Shown here in pieces: positions 24,878-34,128 of a stretch of DNA of 64,000 bases. Location: assembly GCF_003350545.1 (NCBI RefSeq), contig NZ_QQBA01000003.1, positions 62,001-126,000 on the forward strand, given 5' to 3'. Under the pieces are notes generated by a model. The model was not told where the DNA came from. It made no database searches and was given only the letters and a program-made list of their open reading frames with translations. Origin of the DNA: Flavobacterium glaciei. Its GTDB lineage: Bacteria; Bacteroidota; Bacteroidia; Flavobacteriales; Flavobacteriaceae. The translations under genes and the position numbers were made by a program. The stretch's first letter is position 1, and every line of letters begins with the position of its first letter.

Positions 24878-26221
24878 ATGTTACTAAAAATAAATGATTT
24901 TATGGCTCAAGTTGAGGCCAAGAATCCAAATGAACCTGAATTTATTCAAGCTGTTAGGGAATTTGCAGAAACTGTAATTCCATTTATTGCAGAGCAAAAA
25001 AAATACGACGGAAAGAATTTGCTTCTCAGAATAGCGGAGCCAGAACGTTCTATAATATTCCGTGTTCCTTGGGTAGATGATAAAGGAGAAATTCAGGTAA
25101 ATAGAGGTTTTAGAATTCAAATGAATTCAGCAATAGGACCTTACAAAGGTGGAATCCGTTTTCACCATACTGTAAATTTATCTGTGCTTAAATTTTTGGC
25201 TTTTGAACAAGTTTTCAAAAACAGTTTGACTACTTTACCAATGGGTGGAGGAAAAGGAGGGTCTGATTTTGATCCACAAGGAAAATCTGATGGAGAAGTA
25301 ATGCGTTTTTGCCAGTCATTCATGACGGAATTGTGCAGACATATTGGGCCACAGTTAGATGTACCTGCTGGAGATATTGGTGTTGGAGCTAGAGAAATTG
25401 GATATTTATTTGGGCAATACAAGAGAATAAAAAACGAATTTACCGGAGTTTTAACTGGAAAAGGGTTGGCTTATGGAGGTTCTTTAATCAGACCGGAAGC
25501 AACAGGTTACGGAGTAGTTTATTTTGCAGAACAAATGCTGAATACTATTGGTCAAAACATCAAAGGGAAAAGAGTTTCTATTTCTGGTTTTGGTAACGTT
25601 GCTTGGGGTGTAGCCTTAAAGGTAAATGATCTTGGAGGAAAAGTTGTTACTATTTCTGGTCCTGATGGATATATTTATGATGAAGAAGGAATATCTGGTG
25701 AGAAAATTGACTTTATGCTGGAAATGAGAGCAAGAGGAGATAATAGAGCTGAAGCATATTTAGAAAAATATCCAAATGCAGTTTTCCACAAAGGAAAAAG
25801 CGTTTGGGAAGTAAAAGTTGATGTTGCAATACCTTGTGCTACTCAAAACGAGTTGAACGAGGAAGATGCTAAAAAGTTAATTGCTAATGGTGTTATCTGT
25901 GTAACAGAAGCAGCAAATATGCCATGTACTTTAGATGCAATTAAACAATTCTTGAAAGCTAAAGTACTTTTTGCACCAGGAAAAGCAGCAAATGCTGGAG
26001 GTGTAGCAGCCTCAGGATTAGAGATGACTCAAAACTCTATTCGTTTAAACTGGACCAGCGAAGAAGTAGATACCAGATTAAAAGAAATCATGGTTGGCAT
26101 ACACAATCAGTGTAAAAGTTACGGTACTGACGAAGAAGGGTATGTAAACTATGTTAAAGGTGCAAACATTGCCGGATTTGTAAAAGTTGCTGATGCTATG
26201 CTAGCTCAAGGAGTGGTATAA
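24878..26221 (+). CDS. gdhA: NADP-specific glutamate dehydrogenase
   Basis: A 447-aa enzyme of the hexameric small GDH family that assimilates ammonia into 2-oxoglutarate. The three active-site lysines expected from the E. coli enzyme are visible at K90 (GPYKGGIRF), K114 (QVFKNSL) and K126 (PMGGGKGGSDFDP). The Rossmann motif SGFGNVAWG follows at about 230-240. Length is normal. It has its own -7 box and a strong terminator at 26241-26289, so it is a single-gene unit. Confidence 0.96.
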   Translation: MLLKINDFMAQVEAKNPNEPEFIQAVREFAETVIPFIAEQKKYDGKNLLLRIAEPERSIIFRVPWVDDKGEIQVNRGFRIQMNSAIGPYKGGIRFHHTVNLSVLKFLAFEQVFKNSLTTLPMGGGKGGSDFDPQGKSDGEVMRFCQSFMTELCRHIGPQLDVPAGDIGVGAREIGYLFGQYKRIKNEFTGVLTGKGLAYGGSLIRPEATGYGVVYFAEQMLNTIGQNIKGKRVSISGFGNVAWGVALKVNDLGGKVVTISGPDGYIYDEEGISGEKIDFMLEMRARGDNRAEAYLEKYPNAVFHKGKSVWEVKVDVAIPCATQNELNEEDAKKLIANGVICVTEAANMPCTLDAIKQFLKAKVLFAPGKAANAGGVAASGLEMTQNSIRLNWTSEEVDTRLKEIMVGIHNQCKSYGTDEEGYVNYVKGANIAGFVKVADAMLAQGVV

Positions 26222-26240
26222 TTCAGATTTATTATAATTT

Positions 26241-26289
26241 AAAAAGCCTTTCACCATACCCAAGCTCGGGATTGGATGAAAGGCTTTTT
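26241..26289 (+). terminator. Terminator after gdhA
   Basis: A 13-bp perfect stem (aaaaagcctttca at 26241-26253 with 26277-26289) followed by further T residues. It starts 20 nt after the gdhA stop. Confidence 0.85.
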
Positions 26290-26324
26290 TTTGCGTAACA
26301 AAATGCTAAGACTTTCGTTTGTTC

Positions 26325-26332
26325 TATATTTG
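26325..26332 (+). promoter_or_regulatory. -7 promoter box for porZ
   Basis: TATATTTG fits TAnnTTTG, 12-19 nt upstream of the ATG at 26344 (or 18-25 nt upstream of the ATG at 26350 or later start MKKSV). No clear -33 element. Confidence 0.4.
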
Positions 26333-26343
26333 TAAACCAATTA

Positions 26344-28638
26344 TTGATGCATATAATGAAAAAGAGCGTTTTATATTTTTTGCTTTTTATCCAAATGGGT
26401 TTTGCTCAAAGCAACTTGTCGTGGCAGGGATATTTCTCTTACAATGAAATTAAAGATGTGTCAGAATCTCGAACGGCTGTTTTTGCTGCTTCCGAAAACG
26501 CTTTGTTTTCAAAAAATTTAGTGACAAACGTTATTAAAACAACCAATACCATAGACGGACTTTCTGGACAAACAATATCGGCGCTTTATTACAGCGCAAT
26601 ATTCAATAAGACAATTGTAGGATATGAAAACGGACTGATAATAGTGATAAATGAAGCCGATGGGAGTATGCTAAATGTTGTCGATATTATCAATAAACAA
26701 CTCCCTCCTAATATCAAAAAAATCAATCATTTAATGGAGATCGATGGTGTTGCTTACGTTTCCTGTGATTTTGGAATTGTTCAATTTAATTTAGCTACTA
26801 TGCAATTTGGGGACACTTATTTTATTGGCGATAACGGAGCCGAAATTATTGTGAATCAAACAGCACTTTTTGACGGATTTATTTACGCATCGACAAATAA
26901 TGGGATTAGAAAAGCCAATATTTCTAATAAAAACCTAATCGATTTCAATCAATGGGAAACTATTGCGACTGGAAATTGGTCGAGCATTGTGACTTTTGGG
27001 ACCAATTTATATGCTATTAATGGCGCGGGAATTATTCATAGATTTAATCCGGTTTCTAATTCTTTTACTGGATTTATTACTCTTTCTCAGTCTTCTCTAG
27101 ACATGAGGGCAACAGTAGATTATTTGATAGTAACAACTTCTAGCAGTGTTTATATTTACAACAATCAAATGGCTTTGGTGCGTCAAATAAATACAAATCA
27201 AATCCCAGAAAGTAGATCAAGTTTTACTTGTTCAACAATAATTGATGGCGCAATTTTCATTGGAACTAAAGAAAATGGATTGATTACTACTTTACTTTCT
27301 TCGGCAGTAAATTTCGAAAATATAACTCCTATTGGTCCCTCGCGTAACAACATATTTGCACTTCAAACTACGACTAGTGCGCTCTGGACGGTTTACGGAG
27401 ATTATTCGGTAGATTATAATCCATATCCTTTAGACAACTTCGGCATCAGCAAATTTAGTGCAACTGGATGGTTGAATATTCCTTATGAGAAAGTTTTTGG
27501 GGCAAAATCAATGACCAGAATTACCGTTAATCCTAGCAATGAAAACGAAGTGTATGCAAGTTCTTTTTTCTCTGGCTTACTAAAATTAGAAAATGATATC
27601 CCAAAAATTTTATACAATCAAACCAATAGTGGCTTAGAATCTTTGACCTTTGTGGGGCCTGATTATATAGACATAAGGGTTAACGGAACTGCATTTGACA
27701 AAACAGGAAATCTTTGGGTTACCACGAGTCGTATAAAAAACGGATTGAAAGTTTTAAAACCAAATGGACAGTGGCAAAGTTATGCTATGGAAAACATCCT
27801 AGATTCAGCAATTGATAATAATTTTGGAACGATGGTCATTGATAAAAATGGAACGAAATGGCTTTCTACGAGTGAAAATGGTGTAGTAGGTTTTAATGAA
27901 AGGAATAATGAATTCAAAAAAATAACAACAGGACCAGATACGGGTAATTTACCTGTTTCAAATGTAAGAACAGTTGCCGTAGATACCAGAAATCAGCTTT
28001 GGATAGGAACCACAAAAGGATTGCGGGTTTTGCCGAATGTCAGTAGTTTTCAATCGGAGGAACAAATGACGGCTAATCCAATAATTATTTTAGACGATAA
28101 TCTAGCGCAAGAACTCTTGTTCGAACAATTTATTACTGATATTGCTGTTGATGGAGCAAATAATAAGTGGATAGGCACCGCCGATTCCGGTTTGTTTTTA
28201 GTCTCGCCAAATGGTCAAGAAACCAAATATCATTTTACTGTAAATAATTCTCCATTGCCAAGCAATGTAATTAATGATGTTGAAATTAATAGCGCCACTG
28301 GAGAAGTTTTTATTGCTACTGCTAAAGGTTTAGTTTCTTTCAAAGGAACAGCGACTGCTGCCAATGATGATTTGAGTAACGCGTACGTATATCCAAACCC
28401 TGTGCGTCCAGAATATCAAGGAACCGTTAAGATTGCCGGATTATTGGATAGAGCAAATATTAAAATTACTGATATTGAAGGAAATCTGGTTTATGAAACC
28501 ATTTCTGAAGGAGGAACAATAGAATGGGACACAACCGCTTTTGGGAAATACAAAGTCGCTTCCGGTGTGTACATGATTTTTATTTCGGCACAAGACGGAG
28601 TAGAAACCAAAGTTAAAAAAGTAATGATAATTAGATAG
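26344..28638 (+). CDS. porZ: PorZ-like beta-propeller protein of the type IX secretion system
   Basis: A 764-aa exported protein: signal peptide (FLLFIQMGFAQ, about residues 8-22), two beta-propeller domains made of repeats such as DKNGTKWLSTSENGV, DTRNQLWIGTTKGL and DGANNKWIGTADSGL (two-component-regulator propeller type), and a type A T9SS C-terminal domain (YVYPNPVRP ... GVYMIFI ... VKKVMIIR). PorZ belongs to the outer-surface attachment complex that links secreted cargo to lipopolysaccharide in Porphyromonas. The location just before recO is the usual one in flavobacteria. ATGs at 26344 and 26356 are both possible; the latter gives MKKSVLYF. Confidence 0.85.
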   Translation: MMHIMKKSVLYFLLFIQMGFAQSNLSWQGYFSYNEIKDVSESRTAVFAASENALFSKNLVTNVIKTTNTIDGLSGQTISALYYSAIFNKTIVGYENGLIIVINEADGSMLNVVDIINKQLPPNIKKINHLMEIDGVAYVSCDFGIVQFNLATMQFGDTYFIGDNGAEIIVNQTALFDGFIYASTNNGIRKANISNKNLIDFNQWETIATGNWSSIVTFGTNLYAINGAGIIHRFNPVSNSFTGFITLSQSSLDMRATVDYLIVTTSSSVYIYNNQMALVRQINTNQIPESRSSFTCSTIIDGAIFIGTKENGLITTLLSSAVNFENITPIGPSRNNIFALQTTTSALWTVYGDYSVDYNPYPLDNFGISKFSATGWLNIPYEKVFGAKSMTRITVNPSNENEVYASSFFSGLLKLENDIPKILYNQTNSGLESLTFVGPDYIDIRVNGTAFDKTGNLWVTTSRIKNGLKVLKPNGQWQSYAMENILDSAIDNNFGTMVIDKNGTKWLSTSENGVVGFNERNNEFKKITTGPDTGNLPVSNVRTVAVDTRNQLWIGTTKGLRVLPNVSSFQSEEQMTANPIIILDDNLAQELLFEQFITDIAVDGANNKWIGTADSGLFLVSPNGQETKYHFTVNNSPLPSNVINDVEINSATGEVFIATAKGLVSFKGTATAANDDLSNAYVYPNPVRPEYQGTVKIAGLLDRANIKITDIEGNLVYETISEGGTIEWDTTAFGKYKVASGVYMIFISAQDGVETKVKKVMIIR

Positions 28639-28651
28639 TTTAGAGAAATGA

Positions 28652-28683
28652 ATTTTTCAATCTTTAAATTTTTCAATCTTTAA
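28652..28683 (+). repeat. Perfect 16-nt tandem repeat before recO
   Basis: The unit atttttcaatctttaa occurs twice without mismatch (28652-28667 and 28668-28683), in the 54-nt gap between the porZ stop and recO start. It lies in the position of the recO ribosome binding region. Confidence 0.85.
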
Positions 28684-28692
28684 ATTAAAATT

Positions 28693-29406
28693 GTGCTCGT
28701 AAAAACCAAAGCCATCGTTCTTTCGTCCTTAAAATTTCAAGAAAAAAGCTTGATTGTCAAATGCTTTACGTTGTCGCATGGTTTGAAATCATACTTCGTT
28801 CGGGATGCTTTTTCGAGCCGAAAAGCGAATCAGAAAATCGCGTATTTTCAACCGTTGACGATACTCGAAATTGAAGCCGTTCATAAAAACAAAGGCACTT
28901 TAGAAAATTTCAAGGAAATAAAAATTGCAACTCCTTTTCATTCGATTCATTCGGATATTTATAAGAGCACGATTGTGATGTTTGTTTCAGAAATATTGCA
29001 TCATTCTATTCACGAAGAAGAAACAAATGAGCATCTTTTTACCTTTCTCGAAACCGCATTGCATTGGTTGGACAATCACGATGAAATTGCTAATTTTCAT
29101 CTTATTTTATTATTGGAAACCACAAAATATTTGGGTTTTTATCCTGATATTTCTGATATGGATATGCCTTTTTTCGAAATGACTGAAGGTATTTTTACCC
29201 CTTTTCATGCCATCAGTTCGCTTACGGAACATGAAAGTAATTTGTTCAAAAAACTCATTGATTTGAGATTCGATAACAATCAGAAAATTTTCCATGTCAT
29301 AGAAAGGCAAATCGTTTTACGAATTCTAATCGATTACTACAGTTTTCATTTGGATGGTTTTAAAAAACCAAAATCATTAGATGTTTTAAAAGAAGTTTTT
29401 TCATAG
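28693..29406 (+). CDS. recO: DNA repair protein RecO
   Basis: A 237-aa RecO, the recombination mediator that loads RecA with RecR. The N-terminal OB fold is recognisable (MLVKTKAIVLSSLKFQEKSLIVKCFT). The start is GTG at 28693; no ATG fits the family start. The zinc-finger cysteines found in many RecO proteins are absent, as is common in this phylum. It follows porZ by 54 nt and is probably cotranscribed with it. Confidence 0.92.
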   Translation: MLVKTKAIVLSSLKFQEKSLIVKCFTLSHGLKSYFVRDAFSSRKANQKIAYFQPLTILEIEAVHKNKGTLENFKEIKIATPFHSIHSDIYKSTIVMFVSEILHHSIHEEETNEHLFTFLETALHWLDNHDEIANFHLILLLETTKYLGFYPDISDMDMPFFEMTEGIFTPFHAISSLTEHESNLFKKLIDLRFDNNQKIFHVIERQIVLRILIDYYSFHLDGFKKPKSLDVLKEVFS

Positions 29407-29535
29407 AAAGTAATAAAAGGATATTTTGATTCCATTTTATCGAATTCGTTAATCAATTTTGTCTATTTTCTCTCATCTTTTCTTTCTTTTATTCAAAATT
29501 CCTTACTTTCGCACCTCGATTTAGAAAAGGATAAA

Positions 29536-32500
29536 ATGAGCACAAAATTTACTGAATACAAAGGACTTGACTTACCAACTGTGGCGTCAGAAGTTCTGGA
29601 TTTTTGGAAGAAAGAAAATATATTCGAAAAAAGCGTAACCACTCGTGAAGGAAACCCACCATTCGTGTTTTTTGAAGGGCCTCCTTCGGCAAATGGATTA
29701 CCGGGAATTCACCACGTAATGGCGCGTGCCATTAAAGATATTTTTTGCAGATATAAAACTCAAAAAGGGTTCCAAGTAAAGCGTAAAGCGGGCTGGGACA
29801 CCCACGGTTTGCCTGTGGAATTAGGTACCGAGGCAGCATTAGGAATTACTAAAGAAGATATTGGAAAAACCATTTCCATCGAAGAATATAACGAAGCGTG
29901 TAAAAAAACCGTGATGCGTTATACGGATGTATGGAATGATTTGACTGAAAAAATGGGCTATTGGGTCGATATGGAAGATCCGTATGTGACCTACAAATCC
30001 AAATATATGGAAACGGTTTGGTGGATTTTGAAACAAATCTACAACAAGGATTTGATGTACAAAGGCTATACAATACAACCGTATTCTCCAAAAGCAGGAA
30101 CAGGATTATCTTCTCACGAAGTGAACCAACCGGGAAGTTATCGTGATGTAACGGACACGACGGTTGTAGCACAATTTAAAGTGATTGACGCGCACAAAGA
30201 ATTATTGTTCTCAAAGTTTTACGATTATATCAGTTCAAATAATTTACTGCATTATAAGTTAGAAGCGTTGGATTTAGACGAAATCTTTATCCTAGCTTGG
30301 ACTACTACACCTTGGACATTGCCAAGTAATACCGCTTTGACTGTAGGTCCAAAAATCGAATATGCTTTAGTAAAAACATTCAATCAATATACGTTTCGTC
30401 CAGCAACATTGATTTTGGCTAAAAACTTAGTTGGAAAACAATTCGGGAAAGGATTCTTTGAAAGTACAGAGCCTGCTGACTTTGAAAATTTCAAAGAAGG
30501 CGACAAGAAAATCCCATATCAGGTTTTAGCGGAATGCAAAGGAGCTGATTTAGTTGACATTCGTTATGAACAATTAATGCCGTTAGTACTTCCGTATCAA
30601 AATGCTGAAAATGCTTTCAGAGTAATTTCTGGGGATTTTGTAACTACCGAAGATGGAACAGGAATTGTACATACGTCACCTACTTTTGGTGCAGATGATG
30701 CAAAAGTAGCCAAAGAAGCTACGCCAGAAATTCCACCAATGTTAGTTCTTGACGAAAATGGAACTCCAGTTCCGTTAGTAGATTTACAAGGGAAATTCAC
30801 TTCGCACGTGGGAGAATATGCCGGTAAATATGTGAAAAACGAATATTACAACGAAGGTGAAGCGCCGGAACGTTCGGTAGATGTTGAAATCGCTATTCGA
30901 TTAAAAGAAGAAAACAGAGCGTTTAAAGTAGAGAAATATGTCCACAGTTATCCACATTGCTGGAGAACAGACAAGCCTATTTTATATTATCCTTTGGATT
31001 CTTGGTTTATAAAAATTTCTGAAGTTAAAGACAGAATGTTTGACTTGAACGAAACCATCAACTGGAAGCCAAAAGCGACTGGAGAAGGACGTTTTGGAAA
31101 TTGGTTGAAAAATGCCAATGACTGGAATTTATCGCGTTCAAGATTCTGGGGAATTCCTTTGCCAATTTGGAGAACCGAAGACAAACAAGAAGAAATCTTA
31201 ATAGGTTCTGTTGAAGAATTATACAACGAAATAGAAAAATCTATCGCAGCAGGTTTCCAAAAAGAAAATCCTTTCAAAGGTTTTGAAATTGGAAATATGG
31301 CGGAGTCCAATTACGATTTAGTTGATTTGCATAAAAATGTAGTCGATGAAATTACTTTGGTTTCTGCTTCTGGCAAACCAATGACGCGAGAAGCAGACTT
31401 GATTGACGTTTGGTTTGATTCCGGTTCTATGCCGTATGCGCAATGGCATTATCCTTTTGAGAACAAAGATAAAATTGACGAAAACAAAGATTTTCCTGCT
31501 GATTTTATTGCAGAAGGAGTAGATCAAACACGTGGTTGGTTTTATACCTTACACGCTATTGGAACGTTGGTTTTTGATAAAGTAGCGTATAAAAATGTAG
31601 TTTCAAACGGGCTGGTTTTAGACAAAAACGGACAAAAAATGTCCAAACGTTTAGGAAATGCCGCAGATCCATTCGAAACATTAAAAGAATACGGTCCAGA
31701 TGCGACGCGTTGGTACATGATATCGAATGCGAATCCGTGGGACAACTTGAAATTTGACTTAGAAGGAATTGCTGAGGTTCGCCGCAAATTCTTTGGAACA
31801 TTGTACAATACGTATTCTTTCTTTAGTTTGTATGCCAATATTGATGGTTTCAAATTTGAAGAAGCGGAGATTCCGCTAAACGAAAGACCAGAAATCGACC
31901 AGTGGATCATGTCAGAACTGAACACTTTGATCAAAGAAGTGGACGGTTTCTATGCGGATTATGAACCAACAAAAGCTGCTCGTGCAATCTCTGAATTTGT
32001 ACAGGAAAACTTAAGTAACTGGTACGTTCGTTTGTGCAGAAGACGCTTCTGGAAAGGGGAATATGCGCAGGACAAAATCGCTGCTTATCAAACGTTATAT
32101 ACCTGTTTGTTAACCATAAGTAAACTGGGTGCGCCTATCGCTCCATTCTTTATGGACAAACTTTACAGAGATTTAACTTTAGCAACACAGTCGGAAAAAT
32201 ATGACAGTGTACATTTGGCGGAGTTTCCAATTTCGGTTGACAACTATGTTAATAAAATGTTAGAGAGCAAAATGCAGAAAGCACAAACCATCTCATCATT
32301 GGTTTTATCACTCCGAAAAAAGGAAATGATAAAGGTACGCCAACCGTTGCAAAAGGTAATGATTCCAGTACTTGACGACAATCAAAGGGCTGAAATTGAG
32401 GCAGTTTCTGATCTTATAAAAGCAGAGGTAAACGTGAAAGAAATCGTGCTTTTGGATGATGCTTCTGGTGTTTTGGTCAAACAAATTAAACCTAATTTTA

Positions 32501-32994
32501 AGGCGCTCGGACCCCGTTTTGGAAAGGATATGGGTTTGATTTCTAAGGAAATACAAGGTTTTTCGAAAGAGCAAATTAGCCAATTGGACAAGGAAGGAAG
32601 TCTGAATATTGTTATTGCGGGAAAAAACGTAATTTTAACTTTAGAAGATGTAGAAATAACATCACAAGATATTGAGGGTTGGTTAGTAGCCAATTCAAAC
32701 GGAATAACGGTTGCGCTGGACATTACAATTTCACCAGCTTTAAGACAAGAAGGAATCGCCAGAGAATTAGTAAACAGAATACAGAATATCCGTAAAGATT
32801 CTGGATTTGAAGTTACGGATAAAATTAAAGTTCAATTGAAACGAAATGGAATTTTAGAAGAGGCAATTCTTGAAAACATAGTGTATATTAAATCAGAAAC
32901 ATTAACCAGCGATTTGGTTTTTGTAGATGAAATAGAAAACGGCACAGAAATTGAATTTGACGACATAAAAACAATGATTTTAATTTCAAAATAA
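29536..32994 (+). CDS. ileS: Isoleucine-tRNA ligase, type 2 (eukaryote-like)
   Basis: An 1152-aa class I synthetase, longer than the roughly 940 aa of type 1 bacterial enzymes, with a C-terminal extension typical of IleRS2. The first signature reads GIHH at residues 57-60 (SANGLPGIHHVMAR) where most class I enzymes have HxGH, so the first His and the Gly are exchanged. The second signature is KMSKR at 701-705, the type 2 form. An editing domain with WTTTPWTLPSNTAL is present. IleRS2 enzymes resist mupirocin, and those with the GxHH form are reported to be exceptionally resistant. It heads the ileS-dksA-like-lspA group. Confidence 0.96.
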   Translation: MSTKFTEYKGLDLPTVASEVLDFWKKENIFEKSVTTREGNPPFVFFEGPPSANGLPGIHHVMARAIKDIFCRYKTQKGFQVKRKAGWDTHGLPVELGTEAALGITKEDIGKTISIEEYNEACKKTVMRYTDVWNDLTEKMGYWVDMEDPYVTYKSKYMETVWWILKQIYNKDLMYKGYTIQPYSPKAGTGLSSHEVNQPGSYRDVTDTTVVAQFKVIDAHKELLFSKFYDYISSNNLLHYKLEALDLDEIFILAWTTTPWTLPSNTALTVGPKIEYALVKTFNQYTFRPATLILAKNLVGKQFGKGFFESTEPADFENFKEGDKKIPYQVLAECKGADLVDIRYEQLMPLVLPYQNAENAFRVISGDFVTTEDGTGIVHTSPTFGADDAKVAKEATPEIPPMLVLDENGTPVPLVDLQGKFTSHVGEYAGKYVKNEYYNEGEAPERSVDVEIAIRLKEENRAFKVEKYVHSYPHCWRTDKPILYYPLDSWFIKISEVKDRMFDLNETINWKPKATGEGRFGNWLKNANDWNLSRSRFWGIPLPIWRTEDKQEEILIGSVEELYNEIEKSIAAGFQKENPFKGFEIGNMAESNYDLVDLHKNVVDEITLVSASGKPMTREADLIDVWFDSGSMPYAQWHYPFENKDKIDENKDFPADFIAEGVDQTRGWFYTLHAIGTLVFDKVAYKNVVSNGLVLDKNGQKMSKRLGNAADPFETLKEYGPDATRWYMISNANPWDNLKFDLEGIAEVRRKFFGTLYNTYSFFSLYANIDGFKFEEAEIPLNERPEIDQWIMSELNTLIKEVDGFYADYEPTKAARAISEFVQENLSNWYVRLCRRRFWKGEYAQDKIAAYQTLYTCLLTISKLGAPIAPFFMDKLYRDLTLATQSEKYDSVHLAEFPISVDNYVNKMLESKMQKAQTISSLVLSLRKKEMIKVRQPLQKVMIPVLDDNQRAEIEAVSDLIKAEVNVKEIVLLDDASGVLVKQIKPNFKALGPRFGKDMGLISKEIQGFSKEQISQLDKEGSLNIVIAGKNVILTLEDVEITSQDIEGWLVANSNGITVALDITISPALRQEGIARELVNRIQNIRKDSGFEVTDKIKVQLKRNGILEEAILENIVYIKSETLTSDLVFVDEIENGTEIEFDDIKTMILISK

Positions 32995-33000
32995 TACAAA

Positions 33001-33381
33001 ATGGTAGATGAAATTGCAAGATACTCAGAAGCTGATTTAGCAGAGTTCAAAGAGATAATCGTAAACAAAATGCAAAAAGCACAAGCTGATTTAGATTTGA
33101 TTAAAAGTGCTTACATGAATGACTTAAATAACGGAACTGACGATACATCGCCTACCTTTAAAGCATTTGAAGAAGGAAGCGAAACAATGTCTAAGGAGGC
33201 AAACTCGCAACTGGCAATCCGTCAGGAAAAGTTTATTCGTGATTTGAAAAATGCACTTTTCCGTGTCGAAAATAAAACGTACGGAGTATGTAAAGTTACA
33301 GGCAAATTAATTGGGAAAGAAAGGTTAAAAATCGTTCCTCACGCAACAATGAGTATCGAAGCAAAGAACTTGCAACGATAA
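33001..33381 (+). CDS. DksA/TraR-like protein with degenerate zinc site
   Basis: A 126-aa protein with the DksA plan: an N-terminal coiled coil (about 8-75) and a C-terminal globular region (YGVCKVTGKLIGKERLKIVP). Of the four zinc cysteines of DksA only C97 remains; the others are T100, H114 and T116 or nearby. It may therefore bind no zinc, or bind it differently. It starts 6 nt after ileS and is followed by a terminator. DksA-like proteins enter the RNA polymerase secondary channel in stringent control; whether this one does is inferred. Confidence 0.9.
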   Translation: MVDEIARYSEADLAEFKEIIVNKMQKAQADLDLIKSAYMNDLNNGTDDTSPTFKAFEEGSETMSKEANSQLAIRQEKFIRDLKNALFRVENKTYGVCKVTGKLIGKERLKIVPHATMSIEAKNLQR

Positions 33382-33402
33382 ACTTCTTGTTAAACAAGAT
33401 TT

Positions 33403-33428
33403 AACGCTCCATTAGGAGCGTTTTTTTT
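33403..33428 (+). terminator. Terminator between dksA-like gene and lspA
   Basis: An 8-bp stem, aacgctcc (33403-33410) with ggagcgtt (33415-33422), loop atta, then a run of eight T. A smaller hairpin cttgt-taa-acaag precedes it at 33386-33398. It may only attenuate reading into lspA, which has its own -7 box. Confidence 0.8.
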
Positions 33429-33439
33429 GATTAAATTGT

Positions 33440-33447
33440 TATTTTTG
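33440..33447 (+). promoter_or_regulatory. -7 promoter box for lspA
   Basis: TATTTTTG fits TAnnTTTG and lies 20-27 nt before the lspA ATG, just after the terminator. No TTG at good -33 spacing. Confidence 0.45.
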
Positions 33448-33466
33448 CGCCATTAAAATTTATAAT

Positions 33467-34063
33467 ATGTCATTACGTAAAGCGTATCTCCTTATTTTTA
33501 TTCTACTACTTGTTGATCAAGTTTCTAAAATATACATCAAAACTAATTTTATTTTAGGTGAAGAAGTTGAAGTATTTAAATGGTTCAAAATTCTATTCAT
33601 TGAAAATGAGGGAATGGCTTGGGGAGTGCAAATTCCTGGAGCTTATGGAAAATTATTCTTAACTCTTTTTAGAATTGTAGCCGTAAGTGGAATAGGGTAT
33701 TGGTTGTGGGATTCAGCGAAAAAGAAAAGTTCGGATTACTTAATCGTTGCAATTTCTTTAATCCTAGTTGGCGCTTTCGGTAATATCATTGATTCTGTTT
33801 TTTACGGTGTTATTTTTGACGACAGCCAGCAACAATTAGCTACTTTGTTCTCTGACCAACCCTATGGAACTTGGTTTCACGGAAAAGTAGTAGATATGTT
33901 TTATTTTCCTTTTTGGCATGGAAATTTACCAAGTTGGTTGCCTATTTGGGGCGGAAAAGAATTTACCTTTTTTAACGCAATATTTAATGTCGCCGATATG
34001 GCGATTTCTACTGGAGTTGGAATATTGATTTTCTTTAATAAAAAAGCATTTCATCAAGATTAG
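33467..34063 (+). CDS. lspA: Lipoprotein signal peptidase
   Basis: A 198-aa inner-membrane aspartic protease with four TM helices that removes signal peptides from prolipoproteins. The catalytic pair is D143 (GKVVDMFYF) and D177 (FNVADMAIS), and the conserved D17 and N105 (GAFGNIIDS) are present. It is longer than the E. coli protein because of an insertion at about 115-140, normal for flavobacteria. The ileS-lspA linkage is widespread in bacteria. Confidence 0.95.
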   Translation: MSLRKAYLLIFILLLVDQVSKIYIKTNFILGEEVEVFKWFKILFIENEGMAWGVQIPGAYGKLFLTLFRIVAVSGIGYWLWDSAKKKSSDYLIVAISLILVGAFGNIIDSVFYGVIFDDSQQQLATLFSDQPYGTWFHGKVVDMFYFPFWHGNLPSWLPIWGGKEFTFFNAIFNVADMAISTGVGILIFFNKKAFHQD

Positions 34064-34087
34064 ATTCAACGTTTTTTACAACATACA

Positions 34088-34122
34088 AAAAAGACCTGTT
34101 CATGATTTGAACAGGTCTTTTT
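34088..34122. terminator. Bidirectional terminator after lspA
   Basis: A 15-bp perfect stem, aaaaagacctgttca (34088-34102) with 34108-34122, and a 5-nt loop. It separates lspA from the convergent small lipoprotein gene. Confidence 0.88.
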
Positions 34123-34128
34123 GCATAA

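Noticed and set aside
29839..32723. Genes on the minus strand within ileS
   Set aside because: Several open frames exist opposite ileS but they lack family similarity, starts in context and codon bias; they are shadows of a long gene.
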